A DNA stretch of 64,000 bases from Epiperipatus broadwayi (lineage: Eukaryota > Onychophora > Udeonychophora > Euonychophora > Peripatidae). Of this stretch, positions 38,393 to 54,651 are shown in pieces (positions within the stretch are counted from its first letter, which is position 1; each line of letters opens with the position of its first letter). The notes under the pieces were generated by a model that saw only the letters and a program-made list of their open reading frames with translations, was not told the DNA's origin and made no database searches. The stretch is from assembly GCA_028023455.1 (NCBI GenBank), contig JAQFVV010006641.1, positions 498,001 to 562,000 of the forward strand. The letters are read 5' to 3'. Both the position numbers and the translations under genes were made by a program.

Positions 38393-41300
38393 AAAATAAA
38401 TAACATGAAATTTTAAATATGCACAATTACTGCTTAGAAACTTTGTAATTTAGTAAACAAAGTGTTTTTATTAATCAGCTCGCTTGTTCTAAGAAAATCT
38501 ACTAATTATTTCAGATAATAGAGCCATTACTATTGCTTTAAACAATATTATACAAAGTTTACTTTAAAAAAGAAAAAGAAAACAAACATAAAGCATAAAC
38601 ATTTTTGAGACAAACTAATAATCTTTTAACGATTGTAATACTATACAACCAGAAATAAAAGATTTTTACTCCCTCTGAGAATTGTGATTGTTATGTTTTA
38701 CTGAAAATAGTGATGAAAATGAAGTTACCATTGTGAACAGCAATTTTTAACATGATATTCGTTTTACTTGGTAAAACATGTACTCGTATAATTTAACCTT
38801 TTTATCAAAAATGAGTTTAACCACTAACCCAAATTCAAGTCTTAAAAATCCATTTATTATTCTAATCTTTCCTGTTTCGTCATTACTATGGATTTTTATA
38901 TTATGATTACTTCTATCACTTGATTGAATATTCTCTATAATAATATCACTTTTATATCAGTTTTTTTTTTTTTTTGTAGATTTTTTTTACAATCGTGGAC
39001 ACCAAAGAATTCCTATATAAGACTAATACAAATTATTTATCAAACATATCTCATGAGATTCGAAGTGTGTTATTATTAACTGGATACCTTCTACAGGATA
39101 ATATCTTACAATTCCCCATCTGTTAAACCTAGCCCCAACATGGTATTCTCAGTAATAGGATTTTGTATTCACCCATGAACATGTATATGAAGAATATATG
39201 TGTATCTATTCCCAGATAAATGGAAGATAGTCTTAATATACATGATATTTGATTTACTAATATATACATTTCATATAATGATTTGCAACATTTAAAATAT
39301 CAATTAAAATGTTTTAAAACGCATATTTACACCTAAGAGTATATACATTTAGAATCAAAATTTAATTTGCAACTAACTGCGCATTAGCAAACATTTTTCC
39401 AATTTCAAAAAAACAGTTGGACTTTTCAAAATGTGTTATTTTGTTTCAAATTATTATATATATTCATATATAAAATTATTCTTAGTCAAGTTCTGATACT
39501 AAATTATCTGAAAAATATACCAGCTGCAAAAGGATAAATAATGAAAATTTATGTTCCCTGATAAATTAAATTAGATACAAATTTATGAATGTATTAGTTA
39601 GTAGCGTTATATTTTTAAATTCACAATATGGTTTAGTTATGAATTAACAATCAGATAATAAATTACCAAAATGTTTATAAATTTTATTGCTTTTAAGAAT
39701 GCATATCTTATATGTTAGAGTTGGCATAACACTTTATTAACTATTGTAAAAAAAAAGTTAAACTGGCAACAAAAAAAAAACTTTGTTTTCAGGAAAAATA
39801 TATACGTTATAACTAAAGAATATGCATTTTATATTTTCCAGTTATCTCTACATATACAAGGCTGGCAACAAGAGGAGATGCAACTTGATCGGGATAGAGT
39901 TTCTGCATGATTCACCAGAAAAATTAATGACGTTAATTAATTAAAATTAAATTAAAAATATTTGTTATTGGCAAAGCATTTACCTTTGCTGCTCTTCTGT
40001 TTGTTTTTTAGCAAATTATAACTCATTAAAAATGAACTCCGTTGGACATTATTAAAACGATGAATTTTCTAACAATAGAAATAATAAGACAATAAAAAGT
40101 TGTATTTATAAAAAATGTTAGGTAAACATTAGTCATTGGATATGATTTATTTATTATTTATAATACTTGTGATATTAATACTTGTTTATTTTTTGTCATA
40201 TTGTTTGTTACTATTAAAATTGTAACAATAATTATGATAAATATTTTATTTAATATTAGAATTATTATATCACATATCTTAATAATTATTGAATAAAGCC
40301 CAAATAACAATGAGATCTTCTCAATTATGTTATTTCTTATTATTATTCAGGATTTTTAAGGCCTAAATTACTTGCTCTTGGTTCTAGGTACGTACAGAGA
40401 ATACTTGGTATTTGTTTATAAATTGTTAGTGAAAATATTACAGTATACGAGTGTCACATTTTAAAAGAAGTTGGTCCTCATATTGAAGAAACCATCCCTG
40501 TTCATATATATAATGGTCATTATATGTTTTCTAGGCAATCTGACAAAGAATGTGTTTTAGCTTATAAATTGAAGCACTTTATTTAAAAGTGTATGAGTGC
40601 TGAATTCAGACTCTCAATATATCACTTTAAATATAATATTTAAATGCAAGCACTCAATCAATATAGAATGGTTAGTACTCCTGCTAATATATAGTTTATG
40701 ATATTACAATACTTCATAAATGCCGATCATTTTTTTCTAATAAAATTCAATTTTATTTGTTTATTTTTTGTTTGTATTCCACTAATTCTTTTTTTTATAA
40801 CTTACTGCATTTTACTTACTTGCTAGCATGAGCCATTCATTGGTGTAATTTATTCTCTATAGTAAATGTGTCAGTTTTATCAAGCATCTGTGAAACTATA
40901 TTTTCCCCATTAATTACACATTCAGTATTTTTACCCCAATGTTTTTTTTTTTTTGTAAGCAAGAATTTGTAAGTAAATAAAATATGTAAAGCTTTCATTA
41001 CATGAATGCACTGAGTAGACAGAAATCATTACATGTGCACACATATGAGATATTACAAATACTTATGAGTAGCTTGGAGTTGTCACACAGATCTACAATT
41101 AAGTGTCATATTGATGTCTAGTAGAAAAAAGTGTTGCAGAGAGACATAAATATATCATAATTTCTCATCACCAAAGCATGCTTTATATTTAGATGTATTT
41201 ATACTTTATGAATTAAAACCATCTATAATTTTTTTTTTTAATCTCCACTTGTGTATAATAAAATCTGCAAAAAATATTTTATGTTATAGTACTATTTTTA

Positions 41301-41538
41301 AGTAGATATTACAGTTTTATAAATGCTAATTGCATGATTTACCCTTATTTTTATTATATATTTAGATAAAGTATAAATGGAAGTGATGCATGAATCTTCT
41401 AACATTCAAAATCTATAAATCAAATCTAAACAGGAGGCATTTTTGTTTTTATGTTACTAAAAGTACTGTATTTAATTTATATAGACTATTGGTCATAAAA
41501 AACTAGCTAACTATTCTTATCTTAAAAATATAATAGTC
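38393..41538. other. Unassigned AT-rich stretch
   Basis: No coding or RNA signal was recognised. T-runs at about 38960-38990 and 40941-40955 are the only notable composition features. Confidence 0.5.
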
Positions 41539-41631
41539 AAGCATTGGTAGCCAAGAGTTCATCACAGCCACCTTGCAAGCACGAAGAAGCTTGCAGATGT
41601 TTGTCATGGGTTTGCTTCCCAGCCAATGCTT
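41539..41631 (+). repeat. tRNA-like sequence, probably SINE head or tRNA pseudogene
   Basis: AAGCATTGG (41539-41547) and CCAATGCTT (41623-41631) form a perfect acceptor-like stem. A D-arm-like GGTAGCCAAGAG follows, and TGGGTTTGCTTCCCA gives a T-arm-like hairpin with a degenerate B box. Length and an extra central hairpin suggest a class II (Leu/Ser-type) ancestor. The B box has lost two consensus bases, so activity is doubtful. Confidence 0.5.
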
Positions 41632-42666
41632 TGACATATGGAAAAAATATATAACAATGAATGAAACTATAAATTCTTACAATCTGGCAATAGAAAAGCT
41701 TGGAAAATACATTTATTTTACATTCATTTTAAAAAAAATATTTTAGCATTCTCTGCTCCACCATCTTTATTTAAATATTTTATTTTATATATAATTACAA
41801 TTAAATCATACTTTGAAAAATACGATGAAGATGGTTGTGATTGCAAAAATAATTTTATTATTGTCATGATAAGTTAACAAGATTGGTGTGACCATTAAGA
41901 AATTGTCCACATCCAAATCCACTTGTTTTTGTTTTATTTCATCTTTTAACTATGAATGCCATTACTACATACATATGCACACAAAGTTAATGCATACAGT
42001 TTGCTTAAATTTTGTGAATAATGAATTCTTTTTATGAAATAAAAGCAATACTCTAAGTCATATCTTTAGCAAAAAAAAAAAAAAAAACAGAGAAAAAAAG
42101 GGTTACTAACCAGGATTGCCAATATTCCATGTAGTGAGATTGTTTTAGTTTTCTTATTCCTTGCTTTACTCTATAGCTTATTTATTTGTCAGTGTATGTA
42201 TTTAAGTAAATATTTCACTGAAGAAAAATGTAAACATAGATTGTTGTTTTATGATTGTCTGTATTACTATTATGCCCTGTATCATTTAGGGTAGTGTGGC
42301 AGATTTAAAAACTAAAGTTCATGGATTGACTTAGGTTTCTTGCAAAAGAAGAGAACTACTGACAAAATCATCATTTTTTCAAATAGTACTGAAATTGTTT
42401 TTATTATCAGTAAAATAATTAACATGTTTTTGTTGTTTTTTTTTAAATATTAAAATTTTACTTTTTTCCAAGAGTTAAAATGTCTATTAACCATAGTAGA
42501 TCAGGATTTGATAAAATTATGCTAAAATATTGATCACCATCAATTTTACATATCCTAGAATATTATTAATATGCAGGCAGCACAATTATATAAAAAAAAA
42601 TCATTGACTTTTTAAGCATAATAAAACAGTTTAAGCTTCCATATATATATATATAACATATTTTGT

Positions 42667-42853
42667 GGGTTCATCCGTGTTAACACGAATGAACCCAAAA
42701 ATATGTTTGCGGCTGTTGGAATGCCATATTAAAAAGTCAACATTTTAACAATACGCAAAATATATATTTGTACTCAAATATAATAAACACATTACGATAC
42801 TAACTAAAAACGGTAGTTGTGACTTTTTAATATGGTATTCTGCCATCGCAAAC
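42667..42853. repeat. 30-bp palindrome beside a ~35-bp inverted repeat (MITE-like)
   Basis: GGGTTCATCC GTGTTAACAC GAATGAACCC at 42667-42696 is self-complementary apart from one pair. Immediately after, TTTGCGGCTGTTGGAATG... (42706-42740) is mirrored at 42818-42853 (...CATCGCAAA), both including ATATTAAAAAGTCA or its complement. It is a small non-autonomous element of unknown type. Downstream, a GC-richer patch (42854-42928) ends at a strong splice-donor-like ACGTAAGTAT. 41632-42666 has nothing I can assign. Confidence 0.65.
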
Positions 42854-42928
42854 ACACACTCTTTCTCCCCCACTGGAGGAAGCTACGGCATTAAGCCATC
42901 GAAATTATGAGCAGCAGATTTTATACGT

Positions 42929-45440
42929 AAGTATCCTATTTTATGCTACTATAACACTTTTTTTTCTTTTTAAATTAGTCAGTGTGTTTTTGATTATTAA
43001 GTTTTTAATATTCAGAAAGTTCACTTTCATACATTTAACCTTATAATTAAGCAGTTTCATTATTGTATTAAAAAATCCTTAATATTTTTATGTTTTTTTT
43101 AATCCATTTGTTTATCAGAGTTAGCTTCTATTGTTTCTGTTATATCGTAAATTGGCACAAATCTAGTGTATCTGCTTTATTTTAACCAAGAAACATAGAT
43201 TTTTTATTTTTAAATAAATTTTGTTAGTATTTCTTCTTTGAAGTTTTACAATAGAATCCATTGTTCAAATGTACACTTATATAGTGTAACTATATTTTTT
43301 CTTTTATCAAGTTTGTTTATTAAAGAAAGACTTATTCCACATATATAATAACTATTCAGAGATTTATTTACTCTAGCATGATAATAATATAATACTTTTT
43401 TCCACATAAATTTTTCAATTATACTTTATATGTTGGAGTATTTCTATCATCTAAAATTAAATCATGAATGTCTTTGAAAAAAAAAAAATATTTACATTTT
43501 TCACTTATATTTCTTGATGAAGATATTATTCATGAAGTGATTATATTTTGAGTTGGGTACTTCTAACTAGGTAAAATATTAAAGTATTCACGTCAATGAT
43601 ATTGTGAAATCCCAATTCATTTTAAATATAAAATAAAATATTAATAACATTTATTTAATTATAATAATTTATAGAAGCTGATGCTATCTCCTAGTAGCAA
43701 TCTCCTAGTAGCAATTTTTAATTAATTTACAATATGTCAGCATCCAATCAACTGAAGCAGAATAAAATATAAGTTTATCTGATTTTTCAATTCTTATAAA
43801 CATGATTATGATAAATAGCAATGCTTCTAATCTTCATTAATATATAAGGGAGATATTGTTCAAGACCTGGACGACATTAGACTTATGTTATCATATTGGA
43901 GCAAAGTAGTTTGGCTTAGGTTGTCAGTAGTAATTAATAGTTATATAGCAAAGCTGATGCTAACCATATCTCTAGTTATTACATGGAAACAAGAATTTTC
44001 AATATAAAAGATGGCAATAATTATCATTTTGCATTCACTTTTAATCAATGTTCTTTCTATATTTTATATTGATTAAAATAATCAGTCTAAATTATATGGT
44101 AAGTAATATGTTGTTTGTATGGTTTATTGATTTACCTGTAAAAATAATGAAATATGGTGTCAATAAATTAACATCAAAACTATTGATATTTGTTTTAGAA
44201 ATATATGAAATTTGTGAAGCTGTGCCCTCTCATTTTAATACGATTGTATTGTTTCAAATTATAAAAGGAAAAGCGATAGAAATATTGGCAATAATTACAA
44301 GTGGAGTTTCATCATAATCTTCTACAATACTGGGGCAAGTTGTCATCAACTGATAACTGCAGTAATGTTTTGTAATGTCTCTCTGATACAGAAGAAAGTA
44401 GATAATTTTTTTTAAAAAATATAATTTTTTATCAAATTTAAAAAAAATTAAATTCATCTTCCTTCAATAAAAAAATAATTGGTTAATTTGATTTGAAAAT
44501 CTAGTAATTTTCTATTATATAGTTTTTGATGATTATTAATAATTCACCACTATCCTGTAAACAACAAAAATGATTTAAAAAATCAATATAATGTTGCACA
44601 GTAGATTGCCACTTTTTTTCTTATTGTAGCAAATTTATTAAATTAATGTTTTGTCATATTCTAGATTTAACCTCCAATCACATTACATCAATATTTTGAA
44701 AAGCAAATGAAATTAATTTATCTTTCATTAAATGTAGCAAAAAAAGCATCTGGTTAAGTCATTTTATTGATCATTTTTAAATGTTATTAGTTAAATTAGA
44801 AACTTTATTTTTTAAGAATAAATCACATAAGTATTTGCAACATATTTTTATCAAATGGATTTACATTAAGTTTTGTGTGTAAAACTCAATGACAATTCAA
44901 TATGGCAATCAAATATTTCATGATTGATTCCTTATTTGTCTGCAGAAGTGGTGTTGTATGATCAAATTTCAAGAATATTTGATATCCATCAGTAAATTGC
45001 TAATGACTCACCAGAAGTTGTTTTTTTTTAAAAAAAAAAAAAACACTTAAACTTAAAAGGGCTTATGGTAAATTTGAATAGAAATAAAGTCCAATCTCAG
45101 TTTCTTTTGATTATATAAGTCTGTTTTTTAAATATATGAAATTTAAATTTCTCTTGATTGAAAAATTTTTATTTTAAATTTTTTTTATTTTATAAACAAA
45201 ATAATATTAGAATTGATTTTTAATGAATGAGAATTTACATTCGAACATTACTTATATTGTGACACTGTTTTCATGTTTTTGTTTTAATTAAAATTGGAGT
45301 AATTATGAAACATTCCAATACTAAAAAATTAAAAATATCATAAGTGTAAAATATTTTATAAGAAATGCTTTTATTTACTGTGCACTAAAAAGTCAAAATT
45401 AATTTTTTTCTTCAACTATAATTGAGATTTATATATTTAA
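42929..45440. other. Unassigned AT-rich stretch
   Basis: An 89-codon open frame at 44048-44317 (plus) and a 67-codon frame opposite it show no recognisable motif. A short exact duplication (CTCCTAGTAGCAAT) occurs near 43688 and 43704. Nothing is called. Confidence 0.45.
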
Positions 45441-45529
45441 CTTGAAATAAAAGTGAGGGATGTCCAGATATTAATTAATTTAATAATTAAAATTAATTGA
45501 TTTCTGGACAACCAAGCTTTTATTTTAAG
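45441..45529. repeat. 89-nt imperfect hairpin
   Basis: CTTGAAATAAAAGTGAGGGA... on the left pairs with ...CCAAGCTTTTATTTTAAG on the right, including TGTCCAGA/TCTGGACA and TTAATTAATTT-like inner pairing. The stem is about 40 bp with a few mismatches. It is compatible with a miniature inverted-repeat element or a precursor-like RNA hairpin. Confidence 0.75.
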
Positions 45530-48685
<3,156 letters not shown>

Positions 48686-50822
48686 TGTAACGATATATAA
48701 ATATGTTGTTACATTAATTTAAAATAAAAACTTAAAAGTTCGCAAATAAAAGGAAAAAACTAAACGCTAAAATTAAAACATTGTTAAACGTGTATACATT
48801 CGCACAGATGTTAAACTTTAAAAATATTTTTTTTTCATAAACAAAAAAAAAAAAGTATTTGAATGTATTTTTTTTAAATAAAAAAATACAAGATTGAAAT
48901 ATAAAAATATTTTAATAAAAAAAATAACGTAAGTTAAAATAAAAGCAGGTATTAATTAATTCCTGTAATCTATAAAGGGAAATGGTTGTTTATTAATTAT
49001 CTAAAAGCTGTTTAATTAAAAAGTCAGATGGAAAGTTAGATAAGAGAAGAAAGAGATTTTAGCTTGACAAATGGAAGCACTAAGCCTTGGCCCGGACCAT
49101 AACGAAAAAACAGATTAGTGACGTTTTGTTCAGTGAATCCTTGTGGATAATATAAAAAGGAGAAATATTGAGTATTGGGCAGTTCCAGCTGTTTGTTTTG
49201 AGAGTGGTGATAGAGACGCAATATCACACACTCTCTCTCTATTTTAAAAAATGAACTGATTGTGATACCGAAAGGAACCAGCTAATGCTACCTCCGGAAC
49301 ATCTGACCGGGTTTCAAACAAGGACTCCGTGGAAAAACAAGAACCTGGACTCTTCTTCCGTAAGCTGTTAACAATGAACTTAAAAAATTTTTTAAATAAT
49401 CAAGAACTTTCGTCAAGTTGAACAAATTAATAAACAAGCCGACTTATTTAAAATGGACTCTTATCTGACTTTTTGTAAGTTTAAATCAAATTAATAATGG
49501 TTAATTTTATATCTTTCCCGATTGTGAAAAGAATCATTTCCCTTTTAATATTTTTATGTGTAGTAATATTTTATTGGAGAAATTATTAAATGCATTACAT
49601 TTAAGTTATCTATAGACGCTTGCATGGATTCGTTTGCGGTTAATTAGATTTTGGTTTTCATATTTGATCAAAATATATAGACATTCGATAAATAATGATA
49701 CCTTACGGTGAGTATCTAAAATGTATTTATTCAGATGTCTTTTAAGTTATTGGTGACAACGCAAGTATCTTATGGTGAATACTATTGGGTTACTTATAAG
49801 TTTCCCTCTGCGATTGTCGGTATCAATAATTTTGTATTTTGATCGTTTATGTTTATTTTGAAATGTTTTTGACCGTGGAATCTGTGTAATCGATCTATAC
49901 CCAACATTTTTAAATAAATCTGTGCGAACGTATATAAATGTTAAAATTAAGTCGGGCGCGAATGGCTATATAGTTTTGTAAAGTTGTATTAAGGGAGGGT
50001 AATCTTAGGTTATTCATTTCGTAGTTAAATTGGTTCAATGGATTGGATATATTTGTGTAATTAGTAAATGTAGTATGAGATCCGCTACGGGCAGGATTAT
50101 AGATATACGCCACACACCCTCTGTTTGCCTATGGATGGGTTTGTAAGTCGGCAGAAGACCGCAGTCCATTCCTATGGAGTTTTTAGTTTATTGATCTACT
50201 TGCCCACAGATGTCACATTCCTGTTGGTGGAGAGTCAATGTCTTCTCTATTTCTACTTATTGTTCAGATGTACATTCCTGACAATATAGTATTTTGTGTT
50301 GTCGTATCATGCTACATTGAATACATGAATGTATCAGATGGATTGGCGCCAGTTGATTGCAAAATTTGTTGCCTAAGGTTAAATCAGGGAAGAATATTTT
50401 CCTTTCAAATGCAGACCTATGTAGTCCATTCATACTCGACCCTCTAAATAAAATATTAAACATTATAGCAAGGTATTTTAAATGTAAAATTAAAAATTAA
50501 GATAAAAATCTAAATGTTAAACTTATTCCTCGAATTTAGAATGATTTTATATATGCGTAAATAAATATTTTTCTGTGTTAATTTCTGGCAGTGGCTTTTA
50601 TTATTTTTTTATATTTATATCTAAGGTTATATATTTTATTATCTCTGCGTCTCCACTGAGCTAGTGACAATGGGCTAACGATCTAAATATGTAAATAAAG
50701 TGGAATCCTAACAGCGCGTATCTGCCTACTTTATAAATTTTTCTAGGCTCAAATGCCTAGATGGCGCCCTTTGGTAGTGCGGTGCGGTGCGATGCGATCT
50801 ACCACTTCGTTTGGATCGTTAT
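48686..50822 (+). mobile_element. Candidate insertion with LTR-like signals
   Basis: The block starts TGTAACGAT and ends ATCGTTATA, nearly inverse termini, and sits between (TA)n tracts. Inside are a TATA box (TATAAAAAGG, 49151-49160), a polyadenylation-type AATAAA 270 bp later (49429-49434), and TTGGTGACAACG at about 49750, which resembles a tRNA primer-binding site of Gypsy-type elements. Composition is less AT-rich than the surroundings. No gag or pol motif is visible, so it could be a solo LTR, an LTR plus leader, or an unrelated insertion. On the minus strand, 50463-50100 contains CQEC...CDIC-type cysteine pairs in a broken frame, which I cannot assign. Confidence 0.3.
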
Positions 50823-50860
50823 AATATATATATATATATTGTAACCAGTTGGCTTACATA

Positions 50861-50883
50861 GCATACACTAATATAGTGTATGT
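50861..50883. repeat. Small perfect hairpin
   Basis: CATACACT, a 5-nt loop, then AGTGTATG. Confidence 0.85.
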
Positions 50884-51052
50884 GCATATATATATATACA
50901 TAAAATAAAGGAAAAATAGAAATAAACACAGACAAAAATTATAGTAGATATTTTCTACATTTACTGAAATAGAAATAAATAAATAATAACTCTGATTTAA
51001 AATATTGTTTTATAAATTAAACTTTTAAAAGGTCTGAATAAATATAAATATT

Positions 51053-51419
<367 letters not shown>

Positions 51420-53370
51420 TTACAATTGTATATAGATGCTATAAAAATAAATGCTGATTTATTATTATTATTATTATTTTGAAATGTAAAAACACCATAC
51501 TTATTTTTGGAATTTTTTAATTAATTAAACAAATTTTTAATCTATTAAAAATCCCCTAAGTAAAAATATGTATATAGATTCCAAGGGATTAAAGGGATAA
51601 AAATAAAATTTTGTTTTTAATCAAAGTGTTGTTATAACACATCCAATGATTTTATAAAAAGAGCTGATAAAAAATATCAGCCAGTCTGGATAATAATTTT
51701 TGTAAGAACAGTCAGTTGAAAATTGGTTTCAATATTTTACTGCAACTTGATAAAGTGCAGCAGTTGGTTTTAGCTGACCAGAGAATTTGCAGAATAGCTA
51801 CCATAAACTGATGTAGTTTCAGGCAAGGTAATATACTGTTTTCCTTAGCAGGAATTTGAATTCACATGGAGAAAATGACCCACTTTTTTGTGCTGTAATT
51901 CATAGCCTTAAACATGGAAAGGACAGCTGTTTGCCTGGAACAGTTCTACACAGACATGAAAGCAACTATGGACCAACATTTTACATATATTATACTTTTA
52001 CCTGATGATGACAATCACTAAAACCAAACTCACCAAGAAAAAATCTTCCAGCTTGCTGAAGAGTTAATTATGTGTATGTTGCATCAGATATATGCAGAAA
52101 AGCATGGATAAACATATATATAGCTGGTGAGTTATTTTAAAATAAGTCATATAAAAAGAGACATATATAGAACAATATTATTTTCAGTCAGTTAAAAATC
52201 TAGATTTAAAAGAATATAAAGTAATTTTGCTTGAATTATAATTATGAATCAAAAGTATTCATTGACCATCTGGTTTTAAAGACAAAGGAGATGTTTTTGG
52301 ACAGTAGTTCTCTTGGACTTTATTTTGAAAACTTTATATTAAAAAAAAAAAGTAAAGAATCGATTATTCAATAATTTCATTTAAAAAGGTTGATAATTAA
52401 TCAACAAATACCTGTCAAAAATTGACTATACTTTTTTTTAAGAAAAAAAAAAGAACTTGTAAATTGAAACTAATTTTAAATTATATCTATACTTTGTTTA
52501 TACACATGTATATATGTAAAATTTATGTGTTTTCCAATTGAATTAATTATGAAAAATATATAATATTATTTCAACAAGTTTAAATAGGTAAAACCCAGTG
52601 TGCGTATATACACGCACACTCATATATGTAAAATTATAATCATATTTTCTGTTACTGAATATTCATTATATATTATAAATCATGCATCTGTGTGCATATT
52701 TATATATATCAAAACCTACTTAGGTAAAAATTGATGTCATTTATTATTTTGAGAAAAGTTGTATATTAGAAATTGCACATTTGTGCACACATATATGTAA
52801 ATCATTGTAATAATTTGAAATTTTGAATGGCAAATATTGTAAAACAGTGTAATAACTTTAATTGTTTATATAATTTTGTATACTTTTCAAAATCAGAGCC
52901 TTATCCTATTTATGGTCTTAAATATCATTTCTTTTTATTTTTTGTTAATAATAAACTTGTATTTAATTGTTAAAATTGTATTCCATCATCTCTTGGTCAC
53001 ATACAGTAATAGAGCTTGTGTTCTCTGAGCTAGATTCAGACATGCATAAATGGGAATGTGTACTTAGTGCTTTGGGTATCCAGTGATGATCAATCATCAT
53101 CCTGGTTGGCGTATAAGATTATACTCTTTAAAGCCCATGCACTATTATCTATTATTTTACTTTAGTCTTATTAAAAATTTACATTTATAGTTGGCCACTA
53201 CAAATGGTCTGAGCATTGATGATGATCAACATGTTTTAATGTCCCAGTATTATTGTTTAGATTCCTGATTATTGTGTATTTTAATGGATGGGCATTATCC
53301 AAGTTATGTTTATATAATTGCCCAAGCTGGCAAAGGCTCAATAGTTAGACTGGTCTACAGAAGACCCATT
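51420..53370. other. Unassigned stretch
   Basis: 51650-52110 and 53000-53370 are less AT-rich than average and may be old repeat remnants. No motif was recognised. A short (ATT)n lies at 51459-51477. Confidence 0.45.
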
Positions 53371-53375
53371 TCCTA

Positions 53376-53455
53376 TCCAGTCACAAGGGTGACTGTTGAT
53401 TTATATTTCTTATTGTTCAAATCCAGCCACAAGATTGGCTGTTGATTTATTGTAC
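53376..53455 (+). repeat. 46-bp tandem repeat with hairpins that co-vary
   Basis: Two units are 46 bp apart. Unit 1 has CAGTCAC-AAGG-GTGACTG (53378-53395) and unit 2 has CAGCCA-CAAGAT-TGGCTG (53424-53441). Both are followed by TTGATTTAT. The T-A pair in the first stem is a C-G pair in the second, so the hairpin is kept despite sequence change. Confidence 0.65.
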
Positions 53456-53897
53456 TGATTTGTTTATTCCCATTAATGATAATGATGGATGGTTATTTCT
53501 CTCAAGTATTTACTTGTACTTATTTTTTTTTAAAATGATAATGCTGGTGGTTAATTATGCTTTAGATGCTCTTCTGAGTTATCTGTCTGACCTTTCAATG
53601 CTCTTGGAAATATGTCTCTAATAGGAATTAACATTAAATATAAAATTAATAATAATAATAATAATATTTAAAATAGTCTTATAAATATGTATAGCTAAAC
53701 TTTAAGCTTAAATATTATTCTTTCTTTTCATTTTGAATACAAAGCTGTTGATTTATTGAACGTTAATTGAATATCTTTATCAACAAAAGTTAACGTTTGT
53801 CTGTTATATGTATTCAAAAAGAAAAATCCACTTACTTTTAAATTGCCCATCAATTAAACATTGAGTGAACAAATGGTCATCAAATGTGGGTTAATTA
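53456..53897. other. Unassigned AT-rich stretch
   Basis: Contains a short (AAT)n at about 53648-53666. An inverted pair near 53700-53830 (TTGAATACA/TGTATTCAA and GTTAATT/AACGTT-like text) is imperfect. No gene is seen. Confidence 0.45.
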
Positions 53898-53901
53898 TTA
53901 A

Positions 53902-54647
53902 CCCTTAAACCGCTAATTATATTATTGGTTGTATGAGGTAAAAATCAAATCTTTTAATTGGCCAACTCACAAACTGAAGACAAAGCCTATTGTTAAAACA
54001 TATTCGCCTATAATATTAAATTCAACTCAGATACGTTTATAAAAAGTATATTACTAATTTTTCAGGTTATGAAGAGAACGAAAGTTTTTTCAAAAATAAA
54101 TTGCTATTTATTTATTCTAAAATATTCAATTTCGGCAACATAAAAGTTATAATATAAACAAAAAGGTCGACTTTTACGTTATAGAAAAGTAAATATTTCT
54201 TTTTACTAAATCTTAAATATTTTTACTAAAATCTTCAATATTTTTCGAAAATAATTTTGTTTTTTTTGTATTCTCTCTGAAAATAATTTGTAATTTCTCA
54301 AAATATTCTTTTATAATATTTTAAATCATATTCGAAATGAAAATCTCAGCGTTTTTCTTTATTTTCTTTGATCAGGCGGTATCTTTGTTCTTTCCAGCCA
54401 ATCAGAATGTCTTTTTCGGCTGAGAGCATGCTAAGAACCAATCGCAACTCATGTTCTTTCTTTGTTTAGGTTTAAATGTGTTTTTTTTTATTTTTTACTT
54501 GTAAAATAATTCAGAAGAGGGCACCATCTTACAGAACTTTTAAAAATCTATTCAATACCTGTCAAACGAATATTTTAGCATAAGAACTGGCAGAGTTAGA
54601 GTGACGTCAGATGTCGAGGAGGAGCCTCGTAAGAGGCGGGAAAAGGG
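53902..54647. mobile_element. piggyBac-like MITE flanked by TTAA
   Basis: TTAA at 53898-53901 and again at 54648-54651 flank a 746-bp block. Its ends read CCCTTAAACCGC on the left and, in complement, CCCTTTTCCCGCC on the right. TTAA duplication with CCCTT-starting inverted ends is the hallmark of piggyBac-type transposons. There is no transposase frame, so it is non-autonomous. The right end is GC-rich and contains the CRE-type palindrome TGACGTCA (54602-54609). Two CCAAT boxes lie at 54398-54405 and 54438-54445. Confidence 0.62.
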
Positions 54648-54651
54648 TTAA

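Noticed and set aside
50757-50775. TGGCGCCC as a lysine-tRNA primer-binding site
   Set aside because: Only eight bases match and no LTR end or gag follows; TGGCG-type words recur in other repeats here.
51990-52025. CTGATGATGACAATCACTAAAAC as a hammerhead core
   Set aside because: CUGAUGA is present, but stem II is only about 3 bp, GAAA is absent, and I found neither stem III, a cleavage triplet nor stem I.
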